In this document: positions 43,440 through 61,577 of the stretch, piece by piece
Position numbering within the stretch: the first letter of the stretch is position 1
Layout: every line of letters begins with the position of its first letter
Source of the DNA: Ophiura sarsii
Taxonomy: Eukaryota; Echinodermata; Ophiuroidea; Amphilepidida; Ophiuridae
Direction: 5' to 3'
Length of the DNA stretch: 64,000 bases
Assembly: GCA_035610835.1 (NCBI GenBank)
Contig: CM069455.1
Span: 52,308,639-52,372,638, forward strand
Notes under the pieces: model-generated
Told to the model about the DNA's origin: nothing
Databases searched by the model: none
What the model saw: only the letters and a program-made list of their open reading frames with translations
Program-made: the position numbers and the translations under genes

Positions 43440-43921
43440 GACAGTTGACACAAATGTCAGCAAATCGGTTACTTTTCATTTACGAAATATCGGCAGAATC
43501 AGACAATATATTGATCAACCTACATGTCAACATGTTGTACGTTCATTGATACTCTCACGTCTCGACACTATTGTAATGTCCTCATGGCGTAACTAGACTT
43601 TTTCATTTGGGGGGGGGGCAAGAAGGGGCAGTGACTTGAAATGGGGGGCTCCTAAGATTCTTTTAGTCAAGAGATGCGCGCGTAGCGCGTGAAAACTTTA
43701 GGCTTTGCAAATATATTTTTGGACGATTGAGCTACATTTTGGCTTTAAACAAGCTTGTACCAAAGAATAATTCATTTTGGGAAGAAATATGCGCGCGTAG
43801 CGCGCGAAATTTTGTCATATTATGTGTACTTTTGACCATCATAATTCCATGATTCCTTTCGTCAAATGAACCGACAGTGCCAATCTCAACCGACACGATG
43901 TCATTATTGGGGGGTGGGGTG

Positions 43922-43954
<33 letters not shown>

Positions 43955-44170
43955 CTGGTTACGCCACTGAATGTCCTCCTCTCTTTACTACCATTTACAT
44001 CATTCGCCTGCAACATTTGCAAAACTGGGCTGCACGTCTTGTTTTTGAAGTCTACCGAAAACATTCACCTGAACCACTTTTAAAATCACTGCATTGGCTT
44101 CCAATATACGCCAAAGAATCATCTTTTAAATTACTTCTGTGTGTTTATATAAATGTCTTCATAACCAAGG
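43440..44170 (+). pseudogene. LINE reverse transcriptase relic split by a hAT insertion
   Basis: Before the insert the frame reads like VTFHLRNIGRIRQYIDQ and LILSRLDTIV. After it come LQHLQNWAARLVFEVYRKHS and LLKSLHWLPIYAKESSFKLL. These are typical of the C-terminal thumb region of CR1/Jockey-like reverse transcriptases. Frame changes and stops show it is dead. Confidence 0.75.
43583..43969. mobile_element. hAT-type element inside the LINE relic
   Basis: CATGGCGTAACTAG and GGTTACGCCACTG are imperfect inverted ends; AATGTCCT is duplicated at 43575-43582 and 43970-43977. It contains two GCGCGCGTAGCGCG-type palindromes and a C-run of about 30. Confidence 0.85.
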
Positions 44171-44494
44171 ACCAACTTGTCAAATTGTTTATCATATGTT
44201 CCAAAGAGACCACTCCGATCTTCCGATGTTCAAAAAAGCTCTTAAACTTAATGCTTTCTGTGTTGTATTGTAATGTAATGCAATATTCAGGGGCAGTCCA
44301 GCACCTCAACAATTTGGGCGGGGCTTTTAAAGAACGACCCATAATCTATTTTGGCCAACCTGTCACATGATACTGAACTTCAGTCCCAATGCAATATTAA
44401 GGGGCAGTCCAACACCTCAACAACGCCCCATAATCTATCTTTTGTCAATCTTTTGATTTAAGGGGGCGGCGTAATGACTCAACAATCTAATTTA

Positions 44495-44887
44495 TTAAAG
44501 GGACACTAAGAGATGTGTTGGAGGCAGCGCCCTCAATTATGATAAAAACTGAGATTAGTTTATTTTTATAATTGTATTACATGTATGAACTTACACCTAT
44601 AAGGATTAAGAAAAATCAGCTCTCTTTGTACAAGAAAACGTCGATTCAAAAAATGCTCGTCCCGCGGGACGAGCATTTTACGTCCGACAGTATCCCCCTG
44701 CAGTACGCGTGATACATAACGCGAACCATATTTGCATAGAGGGCGTTTTTCAATAAATAGCGATGATATTGTTTTAATCAAGTTTTGCTGTGTTTTGGTA
44801 GTATAAACAACAATAATGGCAATTTTTAATGTTCAAAGTAAATTTTTAAACATTTAAAATGTTCAACACCACTTAATATCCCTTTAA
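44495..44887. mobile_element. TTAA-flanked MITE with perfect central palindrome
   Basis: TTAAAGGGACACTAAG and CTTAATATCCCTTTAA form the ends. The centre (44650-44679) is a perfect 30-bp palindrome built on ATGCTCGTCCCG and its complement. Confidence 0.8.
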
Positions 44888-45325
44888 AGGGCGGCGTCCT
44901 ACAATGCAATATTTAGGGGCAACCTAATGCCTCAACAATATAAATGGGCGGTGTCATTTTACAAGGGGCTTTTAAAGAACGACCTATCATTTGTTGCATT
45001 GTGGGATTGGATGGGGCTTTTAATTTATCAAGGGGCAGTCCAACACCTTAACAATTTGGACGGGGCTTTAGGATGATTACTATAGTTGGCTTTCAGGTTA
45101 GGATGATTACTAGTTGGCGTTCAGGTTAGGATGATTATTAGTTGACTTTCAGGTTAGGATGATTACTAGTTGGCTTTCAGGTTAGGATGATTACTAGTTG
45201 GCTTTCAGGTTAGGATGATTACTAGTTGGCTTTCAGGTTAGGCTGATTACTAGTTGGCTTTCAGGTTAGGATGATTACTAGTTGGCTTTCAGGTTAGGAT
45301 GATTACTAGTTGGCTTTTAGGTTGG

Positions 45326-46357
45326 CATTGGCATTATCTTGTTGACCAATATTGGGCCAATATTGGTTCCCCATTGGCAATATTGGCATTGGCATTTTAT
45401 TGGTCACCAACATTGGACCAATATTGGCTTTACATTGGTGCTCGTTAATTGGCATCATGTTGGCAACCAATATTGTACCAATATTGGTGACCAATTGAGT
45501 GCCAATGCCATTGGCACTCTCTTGGTCACCAATATTGGACCAATATTGGTTTTACATTGGCGCTCGTCAATTGGCATCATGTTGGCAATCAATATTGGAC
45601 CAATATTGGTGACCAATTGAGTGCCAATGCCATTGGCACGGTTGGTACTCTCTTGGTCACCAACATTGGACCAATATTGGTTTTACATTGGCGCTCTTCA
45701 ATTGGCATCATGTTGGCAACCAATATTGGTCCAATAATGGGCGCAATATACCAGGGGCGGGAAATAACACCATTGATTTGATATTCAAATGATGACGTGG
45801 TCTACGCTTCCCGGCCTTTTGGCTAGGATATTGTGCCTTGTCCTGTCCCTTGAAGATTTGTTCCCTTGTCCTAGGCTTGCCCTTGGCCAAATTGGTCCTG
45901 GCCACCTGGCTTCCTACCTAACATTTCGCCCAATATTGGCCCTCATTGGCGAGTGCCAATATTGGGCCAAGCTTGGGCCAATGGCCAAATAATATTATGC
46001 CAATATTGTAAGCCAATATTGGGCCAACGAAAAATCAATATTGGGCCAATATTGTTATGTTATATTGGCCCAGTATTGGCCCAATATTGGCACTCATTGG
46101 CGAGTTCCAATATTGGCCCAGTATTGGCCCAATATTGGCACTCATTGGCGAGTTCCAATATTGGCCCAGTATTGGCCCAATATTGGCACTCATTGGCAAA
46201 TGCCAATATTGGCCCAGTATTGGCCCAATATTGGCACTCATTGGCGAGTGCCAATATTGGGCCAAGCTTGGGCCAATGGCCAAATAATATTATGCCAATA
46301 TTGTAAACCAATATTGGGCCAATGAAAAATCAATATTGGGCCAATATTGTTATGTTA
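45326..46357. repeat. CCAATATTGG-rich tandem array inside the 28-bp minisatellite
   Basis: The array is built from the palindrome CCAATATTGG (about 20 exact matches), CACTCATTGGCGAGT and GCCAATGCCATTGGCAC. It includes a period of about 64 bp at 46070-46260 and a two-part repeat of GGGCCAAGCTTGGGCCAATG (45963, 46259). Frames open on both strands reflect the low-complexity palindromes. Confidence 0.9.
45803..45829 (+). pseudogene. U2 snRNA 5'-end-like fragment
   Basis: TACGCTTCCCGGCCTTTTGG followed by CTAGGAT matches the first 27 nt of U2 snRNA with about three differences; similarity stops there. It lies in a unique island (45735-45915) within the repeat array. Confidence 0.35.
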
Positions 46358-48245
46358 TCTGGGATGATTACTAGTTGGCTTTCAGGTTAGGATGATTACT
46401 AGTTGGCTTTCAGGTTAGGATGATTACTAGTTGGCTTTCAGGTTAGGATGATTACTAGTTGGCGTTCAGGTTAGGAGGATTACTAGTTGACTTTCAAGTT
46501 AGGATGATTACCAGTTGGGTTTCAGGTTAGGATCATCCGATGATTACTAGTTGGCTTTCAGGTTAGGATGATTACTAGTTGGCTTTCAGGTTAGGATGAT
46601 TACTAGTTGGCGTTCAGGTTAGGAGGATTACTAGTTAGCGTTCAGGTTAGGATGATTACTAGTTGGCTTTCAGGTTAGGATGATTACTAGTTGGCTTTCA
46701 GGTTAAGATGATTACTAGTTGGCTTTCAGGTTAGGATGATTACTAGTTGGCGTTCAGGTTAGGATGATTACTAGTTGGCTTTCATCTTAGGATGATTACT
46801 AGTTGGCTTTCAGGTTAGGATGATTACTAGTTGGCTTTCAGGTTAGGATGGTTACTAGTTGGCGTTCAGGTTAGGAGGATTACTAGTTGACTTTCAGGTT
46901 AGGATGATTACTAGTTGGGTTTCAGGTTAGGATCTTCCGATGATTACTAGTTGACTTTCAGATTAGGATGATTACTAGTTGGCTTTCAGATTAGGATGAT
47001 TACTAGTTGGCTTTTAGGTTAGGATGATTACTAGTTGGCTTTCAGGTTAGGATGATTACTAGTTGGCTTTCAGGTTAGGATGATTACTAGTTGGCTTTCA
47101 GGTTAGAATGATTACTAGTTGGCTTTCAGGTTAGGATGATTACTAGTTGGCTTTCAGGTTAGGATGATTACTAGTTGGCTTTCAGGTTAGGATGATTACT
47201 AGTTGGCTTTCAGGTTAGGATGATTACTAGTTGGCTTTCAGGTTAGGCTGATTACTAGTTGGCTTTCAGGTTAGGCTGATTACTGGTTGGCTTTCAGGTT
47301 AGGATGATTACTAGTTGGCGTTCAGGTTAGGCTGATTACTGGTTGGCTTTCAGGTTAGGCTGATTACTAGTTGGCTTTCAGGTTAGGCTGATTACTAGTT
47401 GGCTTTCAGGTTAGGCTGATTACTGGTTGGCTTTCAGGTTAGGATGATTACTAGTTGGCTTTCAGGTAAGGATGATTACTAGTTGGCTTTTAGGTTAGGA
47501 TGATTACTAGTTGGCTTTCAGGTTAGGATGATTACTAGTTGGCTTTCAGGTTAGGATGATTACTAGTTGGCTTTCAGGTTAGGATGATTACTAGTTGGCT
47601 TTCAGGTTAGGCTGATTACTGGTTGGCTTTCAGGTTAGGATGATTACTAGTTGGCTTTCAGGTTAGGATGATTACTAGTTGGCTTTCAGGTTAGGATGAT
47701 TACTAGTTGGCTTTCAGGTTAGGATGATTACTAGTTGGCTTTCAGGTTAGGATGATTACTAGTTGGCGTTCAGGTTAGGATGATTACTAGTTGGCTTTCA
47801 GGTTAGGCTGATTACTGGTTGGCTTTCAGGTTAGGATGATTACTAGTTGGCTTTCAGGTTAGGATGATACTGGTTGGCTTTCAGGTTAGGATGATTACTA
47901 GTTGGCTTTCAGGTTAGGATGATTACTGGTTGGCTTTCAGGTTAGGATGATTACTAGTTGGCTTTCAGGTTAGGATGATTACTGGTTGGCTTTCAGGTTA
48001 GGATGATTACTAGTTGGCTTTCAGGTTAGGATGATTATTAGTTGGCTTTCAGGTTGGTAATCAGACTGGTATGCTCCATTAAAAACAGGCTGGTATTATC
48101 TTACAAACCATAATAAGTATACACACTTAACTGGAAAAGTGTCATATTTAACCCTTTTCAGTTGGTGCATAGTTGAACCCTGACAAGGAGTCATTTTTAA
48201 CACACATATTTTTAAAGTGTGTAGAGGATATTTGGCCAGACGATA

Positions 48246-48929
48246 CAGGGTGAGTCAAAAAAAGGTTACTCAACTTCAGCGATTTTTTAGAAAAAAGTAT
48301 TCGTTAGTTTTCAAACCAATTTACTACGGTATAACAACAAATCAATTAGCTTTAATATGAATTTTATCTGGTTTAGATTGGTTGAGGGAAACCTTATTTT
48401 ACGCTGTTTTGAATAAAAGTGACCAATTTAACGTCCGAACACGCTTTCAGATCTTGACCATTATATTTCATAAGATACGACCAATAAAAAATACAATACC
48501 GACAGCGAAAGGATCAATTCCTTTGTTATGAAATGATTAAAGTGTAGTAATTGTGTCATAAATAGGCCTTAAAGCTGTCTATTGTTTTAATCTATTAGGA
48601 GACAATTTTGAACAAGTCGATTGTCTACTTATTTCGTTTAATAAACAAGATGTGTAATGCTTTACATCATAATCCTAGTAAACATTATCTAGCCTCGTTA
48701 AGCTTGAAATTAAAAACCGTGTTTTTGGTGAAAAAACAGCTCCTGTACAGAAATAGTCATATTTACTTAACGATATCATCAAATAGCGTGATTTTTTTCC
48801 CCAGATGGTAGCAAAGAAATGGCGCAAAATGGCGCAATCATTTAAAGTTTTTGTTTGTCTTGATTTTGTGGTCAGAAATATTTTTTTTGATTTTATCAAT
48901 TAGGGTAAACTTTTTTTTGACTCACCCTG
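48246..48929. mobile_element. Mariner-type MITE
   Basis: CAGGGTGAGTCAAAAAAAG and the inverse TTTTTTTTGACTCACCCTG form the ends, with TA on both sides. It is 684 bp, larger than the other MITEs here, but has no transposase frame. Confidence 0.82.
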
Positions 48930-49430
48930 TATATCTGTCATCACTGGTCTGGGTCTTGTCTGGTGGTGTATCTGGCTAAGATTTATTATTACCCTATCAT
49001 TGGAATTCCTCTGGTATAAATTGTATGAGGCTTTTTTTGTTTATCAGTAGGGTATTCAACGTAGTATCTGTTTGACATCAACACTGCAGGAACATGGATC
49101 TGTACAAGTGAACATTGCCAATATTTCCACTGTAAACAAAGTGTCCCCTATAGAGCTGAAATCGTAACCTTGAGCGTACAAGAACGTTTGGAGTTATTTT
49201 AAGTTTTTTCAACAAACAATTTTAAATCAAGATATCGTATATATATATCAGTATTCTTTCTGGCATAGGCCTATATAAAAAGCCCAATATTGATTGGAAA
49301 TGAAGTGATTGCTTTTCAATAAAAGTACACACCAAACCGCACCAAATGGGTTCGAAAATTGAAATAAAATATAATTCGGAGGGAGGGGGGCACATCCCAC
49401 CTCAGACTCCCCCGTCCGCGCTTTAAAACA

Positions 49431-49814
49431 TTAAAGGTATATTATGTGATCTTTCCAGGAACGCCCCTCAACATCGAAAAAAAAAAATTGAAAGCAGATT
49501 TTCTTGCAGATTTACATTTCTGATCATAAATCATGCATACATTCCAAGTTACAGGGGCGATACGTATTCTTTAATACTTCAAAATCATGGTTTTAGAGTG
49601 AAAATAAACTGTCGGGATTCCGACAGTTTATATTTTTCACTCTAAATTCACTCTAAAACCATGATTTTGAGGTAATTAGGAATCGTATCGCTCTGTAACT
49701 TGGAATGTATGTATTATTTATGATCGGAAATGTAAATCTGCAAGAAAATCTACTTTCTAAAAAAATCATGAATAGAGGGCGCTCTCTGGAAAAGATCACA
49801 TAATATGCCTTTAA
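49431..49814. mobile_element. MITE family A copy
   Basis: TTAAAGGTATATTATGTGAT and CACATAATATGCCTTTAA form the ends. Both arms and the central CTGTCGGGATTCCGACAG hairpin are present. Confidence 0.9.
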
Positions 49815-50185
49815 ATCAAGAAAATATCAGTAAAAAAATATGCTCAGCTTCAGCTCTTTCAGCTTCTGATTGGAAATGAAGAGGTGGCTTTTCGAGAAAT
49901 CTTTGGTCAAAAGTATACACCAGATCGCACCAAATGAGTTTGAAAATTGAAGAAAAAAAATCAAATTCTGAGTGGGCAAAACTCCCTTTAGACTCCCCTG
50001 TTCGAGCTTTTAAACAATCATAATCAAGAAAATATCAGTATAATATATGCTCAACTTCTTTCTTGCATTTGATAACAACATAAACAATAATTAGGAAACA
50101 TATTGCGCTGTAACGTATTTAGTTTCATGGTTATAAATGTAATTTGACTCAAAAATTGCATTTCTAGGAAAAAAAATCACAGATA

Positions 50186-51096
50186 CTCTCTAAATTTGAA
50201 AGATTAAAATTTAAATCTAAAAGATTAACTTTTTAATCTATTTCGGATTGTCCTGAAGGACAAATCTATTAGGATTAAAAAGTAATCTTTTCTTGGATTA
50301 CTTTTTTTTAATCTTTAAAAAGATTACATCAATTATAATCAAATTGGATTAAAAACTAATCAGTTATGGATTAACTTTAAATCTCTTTTAGATTACCTCA
50401 CACTTTGACAGCACTATATAAAAAAAAATCCGTTATAATCAAATTGGATTAAAAACTAATCAGTTATGGATTAACTTTAAATCTCTTTTAGATTTTGTAT
50501 TAGATTGGTTATTCTAATTTGTAAGTCGGGAAACACGAGGTCAAGAAAACCTGTATAACGGCTTTAAACATCGTGTTTATTACTTCATAAAAACAAATAA
50601 TGTGCTTCTAATATACAGTATGAACAATCACTGCCTGCCATCAAGCAGTGACGTCTTGAATTCTTTTGGTTAGATATGTACCTATACTATCCTACGAATC
50701 GACTTTCCATGGTGTTATTCATGTTAGTTGTGAGATGATTTTTGCCTAATTTAGACGCCGGCATTGTGAGACATGTTTTCCAAATAGTCTTTAATCAAAT
50801 CTGATTGTAGATAAGTGTCTGCCATCTCCATGATCTGTGTCGCTTCGCTATGCTCCGTCGCGTCGCTTACCGAAAGAAAGATTTTGATTAAAAAAAATCA
50901 GTCTACACATTTAAGTATTTTCATTGGTTGAAACTTTGTATACTTTCAAATGGATATTTCGATTACTTAAATGCGCGCGAATTTGTCGATTTGTAAACCA
51001 TTTCGGATTGACAACGACAATAAATAATCAAAATAGATTAAAAAAAATTGTAATCGCTCCATAGATTATTATTTTTAATCTCTCGAATTTAGAGAG
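50186..51096. mobile_element. TA-flanked inverted-repeat element nested in a family A copy
   Basis: CTCTCTAAATTTGAAAGATT and AATCTCTCGAATTTAGAGAG form the ends, with TA on both sides. Inside, a roughly 90-bp block (AATCAAATTGGATTAAAAAC, TCAGTTATGGATTAAC) is directly duplicated. GATTAAAAAGTAATC-like motifs are common. Flanks 50090-50185 and 51097-51143 together resemble the right arm of family A. Confidence 0.75.
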
Positions 51097-51669
51097 TAGA
51101 GGGCGTCCCATGGAAAAGATCACATACGTAGTATGCCTTTAAGGTTAAGGAAAATAGTATACTACACTTTTAGTTTAGGCCTATGACAAATTACAATTGA
51201 CTTTCATGTTATAGGAAACATTACTATTTGACTTTTAGGCCTAGGAAAACATATAGGCCTACTATAGTTGGCTTCAGTCGATGCAGGTTTTAGAATTACT
51301 AGTTGGCTTTTGGTTTAAGAAAATTACTATAGTTGACTTTCAGGTTAGGATGATTAGCCTACTAATGTAGTAAGTTGGGTTTTAGATTGAAAAAAGATAC
51401 TAGTTGGCTATCAGGTTAGAAAATTACTCGTTGACTTTCAGGTTAGGATGATTACTAGTAAGTTGAGTTTTAGATTGAAAAGAGATACTAGTTGGCTCTC
51501 AGGTTAGGAAAATTACTAATTGACTTTCAGCATGCTTTCAGTAAGGCAACTTACTATTTCTCTTTTAGGTAGGGCCTAAATATGAAAACTTGCTAGTTGA
51601 CTTTCGGGTTGGAAGATGAATTACTAGATGACTCTAAGGTAAGGACACAATACTGTACTATAGTGACTT

Positions 51670-52110
51670 GCAGGCGCGTAGCCAGCATTGTCATTCCGGG
51701 GGGGGGGGGGGGGGGGGGGGCAAACATCAATATCGTCCCTATTTTTAAGCATTTTCGTAAAAGATTGCCCCAATTTTTTTTGTAGTCACTTACCTCGTGA
51801 ATTTCACGTAAGTGGGGGGTGGGTGGGGGGTGGGGGGGGGGGGGGGGGGGGGGGGTGAGGTCAAAAGAATTCGCACAGTCCAAAAAAAAATCGCACAGTC
51901 AAAAAAAATCGCACAGTCAATGTACTACATGAACAATTTCTCGTCCATATTTCTCTTCTCTTTCCCCTCTCCTTCCCCTTTCCCTTCTCTTTCTCCCTCT
52001 CCTCCTTTCCCTTCTCTTTCTCCCTCTCCTCCCCCTTTCTCTTCTCTCCTTCCCCCTTTTTTCTCTCTTTTCTCCCCTTCTTCTCGTCCCCATTTTCCGC
52101 TTCGCCGTCC
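51670..52110. repeat. Low-complexity G-runs and pyrimidine tract
   Basis: A CAGGCGCGTAGCCAG hAT-like terminus at about 51673 is followed by two long G-runs, three copies of TCGCACAGTC at about 51872-51920, and a C/T tract with CCCTTCTCTTTC repeats at 51950-52085. Frames here are compositional. Confidence 0.7.
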
Positions 52111-53034
52111 CCAGTTTTAGTCTGCCCCCCTGCAGGAAGAAGAATTACTAGTTGAATTTCCGGGTAGGAAAAAATGTTCCTAACCTGAAAAAAGCAAATT
52201 GGAAAGTCAATTAGTGTTTTTCCTAACCTAAATTTCAACTAGGAATTGTTAAACCTGAAAGCCAACCAACAAGTAATTTTAGATAAAATCAGGCCTACTA
52301 CGACAATAACGGCTGTCACAGATGATCTTATTACTCTCCGGGAGATCATGGATGATCAATATTGCCAATAACCGGATGTCTGGATATCTTTTTTAATATC
52401 GGAAAACTGTCCCTCATCACCCCTATGAATATAATGAAGCGGTCTATTAAAATGCCCAAAATAGGTCAACTGGTTGGAATGACCCTTTCGCGGGGTTTCT
52501 TGGGATTTTATAGATCTACTGCAAAGATTTGCTTGTATATCTATTAAACGACGAATCTTTATGTGATCAGCCTTCTTTCTTTTAATATCCATGTGGTTGA
52601 AGCATTTTCTATTCAGTAAAATCCATAGAAATGCTTCAGAATACCAAAAAACATGTATATATTTATGGCGCGCCATTATCATGATTATTAAAGACCGACC
52701 TTTAATTTGCCCAAATATGGTAATACTCATAAATATGCATGTCGGAGATTGCGAGGAAGGTATTTTTGTTGTCTTTGAAGCCGATAGAAATAATTCATAG
52801 TATACAATGTAGATGTATAATTGACAGTATAGTTAGATACATAATTTCCTAAGACATCTTATTTAATAATTTAATGTCCCATTTTAGGGTCAATGTTTAA
52901 AGCTGTTTAGATACACGCGGCCGCGGCCCGGGAATTCCTATCTCGTCACATCAGCTGAGCGGTACAAATACAAATTAGCATAAGTAAACAAAATTACCCA
53001 CAATCCTCAGGTACGTCAAGAGAGGGACTTTACA
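52111..53034. other. Upstream region of ZNF367, no recognised gene
   Basis: A minus-strand frame of 124 codons (52730-52356) has no recognisable motif and lacks splice or repeat context; it is not called. At about 52917-52938 lies a GC-rich string with NotI, SmaI and EcoRI sites in a row. Confidence 0.45.
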
Positions 53035-53041
53035 ATTTAAA

Positions 53042-53071
53042 GCGCCAAATTCGTCGGTTTTAATTTGGCGC
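53042..53071. promoter_or_regulatory. Inverted pair of E2F-type sites at the ZNF367 start
   Basis: GCGCCAAA (53042-53049) and TTTGGCGC (53064-53071) are both exact matches to the E2F consensus TTTSGCGC, in opposite orientation, 7-30 bp before the ATG. Vertebrate ZNF367 is a proliferation-linked gene, so E2F control is plausible. Confidence 0.6.
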
Positions 53072-53077
53072 GGAATA

Positions 53078-59256
<6,179 letters not shown>

Positions 59257-60610
59257 TTGGTCCGTCTGCCAGGAACTTTTTTATCTTTTGAAATTCGCAG
59301 TCTAGTTTATATTTTATGAATGTTTTAAGTAGAAGTAAGGCGACACACAAAACAAATCCATGTTCTACGGGGCCCAACTGACCCTTTCCCCCCTTTTTTT
59401 CTTCTAATTTGATGTCTTTTTAACCAAATCTTTTTGAAAATTCACCAACATTTTCATAACATTTTTGCCCCTCCACCCTTAAAAAAAAACCATCACAAGA
59501 AAAAAACACCAAATGCCTGACTCTGACTCTACCTGAGGGGGGTCTTCCGCTCGTAGAACATTGGTGTGATTTTGTCGCCTACTGCATCTATACACAACCT
59601 CAAGTAAATGTCATCAATTAATCGTACACTGACGTACATTTCAACACTATTTTAATTATACTAAGATTCAGAGCTTTTACATATAAATGTGAAACAGAGT
59701 TCGGTTTTCCAGCGGATAACCATGTTATGAAATCAGGTTATCCGCCAATGTTTTTGGTTGTCCGCCAAAATAACTACAATGCAGACATTCAAAAAGTATG
59801 TTCATTTGACGGATAAAACCTGCATTAAAATTTAGGTTATCCGCCAGCATTGTTGAAAGGGGAAGCCTAGATTACCACTTAATTTGAATACTGATGTGAA
59901 AGTTCATAACGATAGTTCCGTTTATCAGTCTTTAAAAAATGTTATCCAGTATTTGGCATACAAATCATGATGAAGTAATCCAAGTACCAGTTTAAATTTT
60001 TCAGAAGTAACAAATAGCTCGTTTTGATGATAGCCATAAACGTTCTCATTTTATTTTAGAGTAATTTTATCATAATTCAGAATCAAAACATTTTCCTAAC
60101 CATCCCCAATAAAAACCAAAAACCATGCTGGTAAAACCAGACTTTTTTTGATGTCTGAGAATAATTTCCGACTTTTTTTCTCAGAGAAATGATGCATTTA
60201 CTGATAATGTCAAAATCAGTTAAATTTATAAATTTAATTCTTATGAGACTGCAGACTGGTCTTTGTCCTTATATATTTGTTTTCAAAACTCAATTTTATA
60301 TTTATATATACATACAATGTGTAAAACAGTGTATATAGCGGTATGTAAATAGAGATTTTTTAAGTGTCAGAGGCCAAAGGCTTCTTAGTGTACATTGCAT
60401 GTACGGGGGTTTTTATGTATGAAATAACAATGTGGTTTGTTACATCCAAATCAGGCAAAATAATATGAGATGAAAAAGTGAACACAATATGGCAATTAGC
60501 TTACAACTAGGCGTTTATTTTACTACGTGTGACGCATGTATTTTTTCTACGCATGTCATGTGTACACAATTCAAGTCAAGATCGCAAATAAACACAACCG
60601 TCGCAAAAAT
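59257..60610 (+). other. ZNF367: ZNF367 3' UTR and downstream
   Basis: No further coding. Several AATAAA/ATTAAA signals exist; AATAAA at 60587-60592 is one candidate end. Two TTATCCGCCA motifs at about 59740-59850 are repeated. Confidence 0.4.
59336..59583. mobile_element. MITE in the ZNF367 3' UTR region
   Basis: TAAGGCGACACACAAAACA and ATCCATGTTCTACG pair with CGTAGAACATTGGTGTGATT and TTGTCGCCTA. Related CGTAGAACAGGG ends occur singly near 16350, 31430 and 58265. Confidence 0.7.
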
Positions 60611-61229
60611 GGAATAAAAACTCTGTTGTAATTTGGCAAGATGGCGGCCACCGTTAAACAATAGTTTAGATTGTCATTTTAAACCTTTTTTATGACAAAT
60701 ACAGTGTCATCATTGGAATATTTGTCCAATGCTTTTTAATTTGTGTACACGTCAAGTCGAAATTCAACACGGGACATAACCTCCCATTTCTTCTGTGTCG
60801 CGATCACATGTCTACTTGAAAGCGTTGTTCATTTTTTAAAGGAAAACGCCCAATAAATCTATGTTGATTTTGAACATATTTTGAGGGGTTTAGTTCCATC
60901 TAGATTTAGTAAAAACATTTCACAAATATAAGGTTTTGCTAACAATTTGGATAGCCTAGGGAACTTAATTTTGCCATTGATTCTGATGGTACTACACATT
61001 TGATATTAACACTTTTCACGCGGCAGGCGTCTGCGGATGACTCAAAATTTCACAAAATGTTTCAAAAATATCACAATGTGAAATGTATTGAAATAAGTAC
61101 AAACATGCCAAGTATTGAGTAATTCTTTAGATAGACGTTGAAAGTTGGGGAAGGTTTCTGAAAAATCAGTTATGGTCAAACTAAAAGCCGCATGGAAAGT
61201 GTTAAGAACAACTTTGTAACGAGTAAGTG

Positions 61230-61577
61230 TAGGGGAGATGGGGTTACTTGGAACATCAAGATTTTTTTCAGGCATAAATCTATTAAGTATACCGCAGAAG
61301 CCAGTGCTGGAATTTCAGATTTTTTCAACCAGCCAGTCGGGCAGATAACTCACAAAAAAACATGCCCAACAGAAATTCCATCAGCCAGTGTAAAGCGCAA
61401 AAGTGACCCGTTATGGGCAGGGGAGGGTAGGGTGCTATTTCCAGGCCCTGAATGTGTCCATTAGCTGCAGTCCACCAATCAATGAGTCTGCTAATGGGTC
61501 TTAGTATTTTATGCCTGAAAGAAATATCAATGTTCCAGCTACATGTAACCTTTTGTTTCAACTAACCCCATCTCCCA
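61230..61577. mobile_element. TA-flanked inverted-repeat element
   Basis: AGGGGAGATGGGGTTACTTG and GGAACATCAAGATTTTTTTC pair with the right arm ending AACTAACCCCATCTCCCA. CAGGCATAAA and its complement TTTATGCCTG mark the inner limits of the arms. Confidence 0.8.

Larger units (their letters stand above)
45065..48056 (+). repeat. 28-bp minisatellite, about 70 copies in two blocks
   Basis: The unit is GGATGATTACTAGTTGGCTT plus TCAGGTTA. Blocks at 45065-45325 (about 9 copies) and 46358-48056 (about 60) flank a different array. Variants (GGCGTTC, GGCTGATTACTGG) recur in runs, so several expansion rounds occurred. Degenerate copies continue at 51290-51530. Confidence 0.95.

Noticed and set aside
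46035..46325. Overlapping frames on both strands (ANIGPVLAQYWHS-type)
   Set aside because: Low-complexity palindromic DNA is open in many frames; no conserved domain.
51861..52238. Lys/Glu-rich minus-strand frame of 125 codons
   Set aside because: Produced by the C/T tract on the plus strand; no splice context or homology.
52356..52730. 124-codon minus-strand frame
   Set aside because: No recognisable motif, and a competing plus-strand frame exists; not enough support for a gene.
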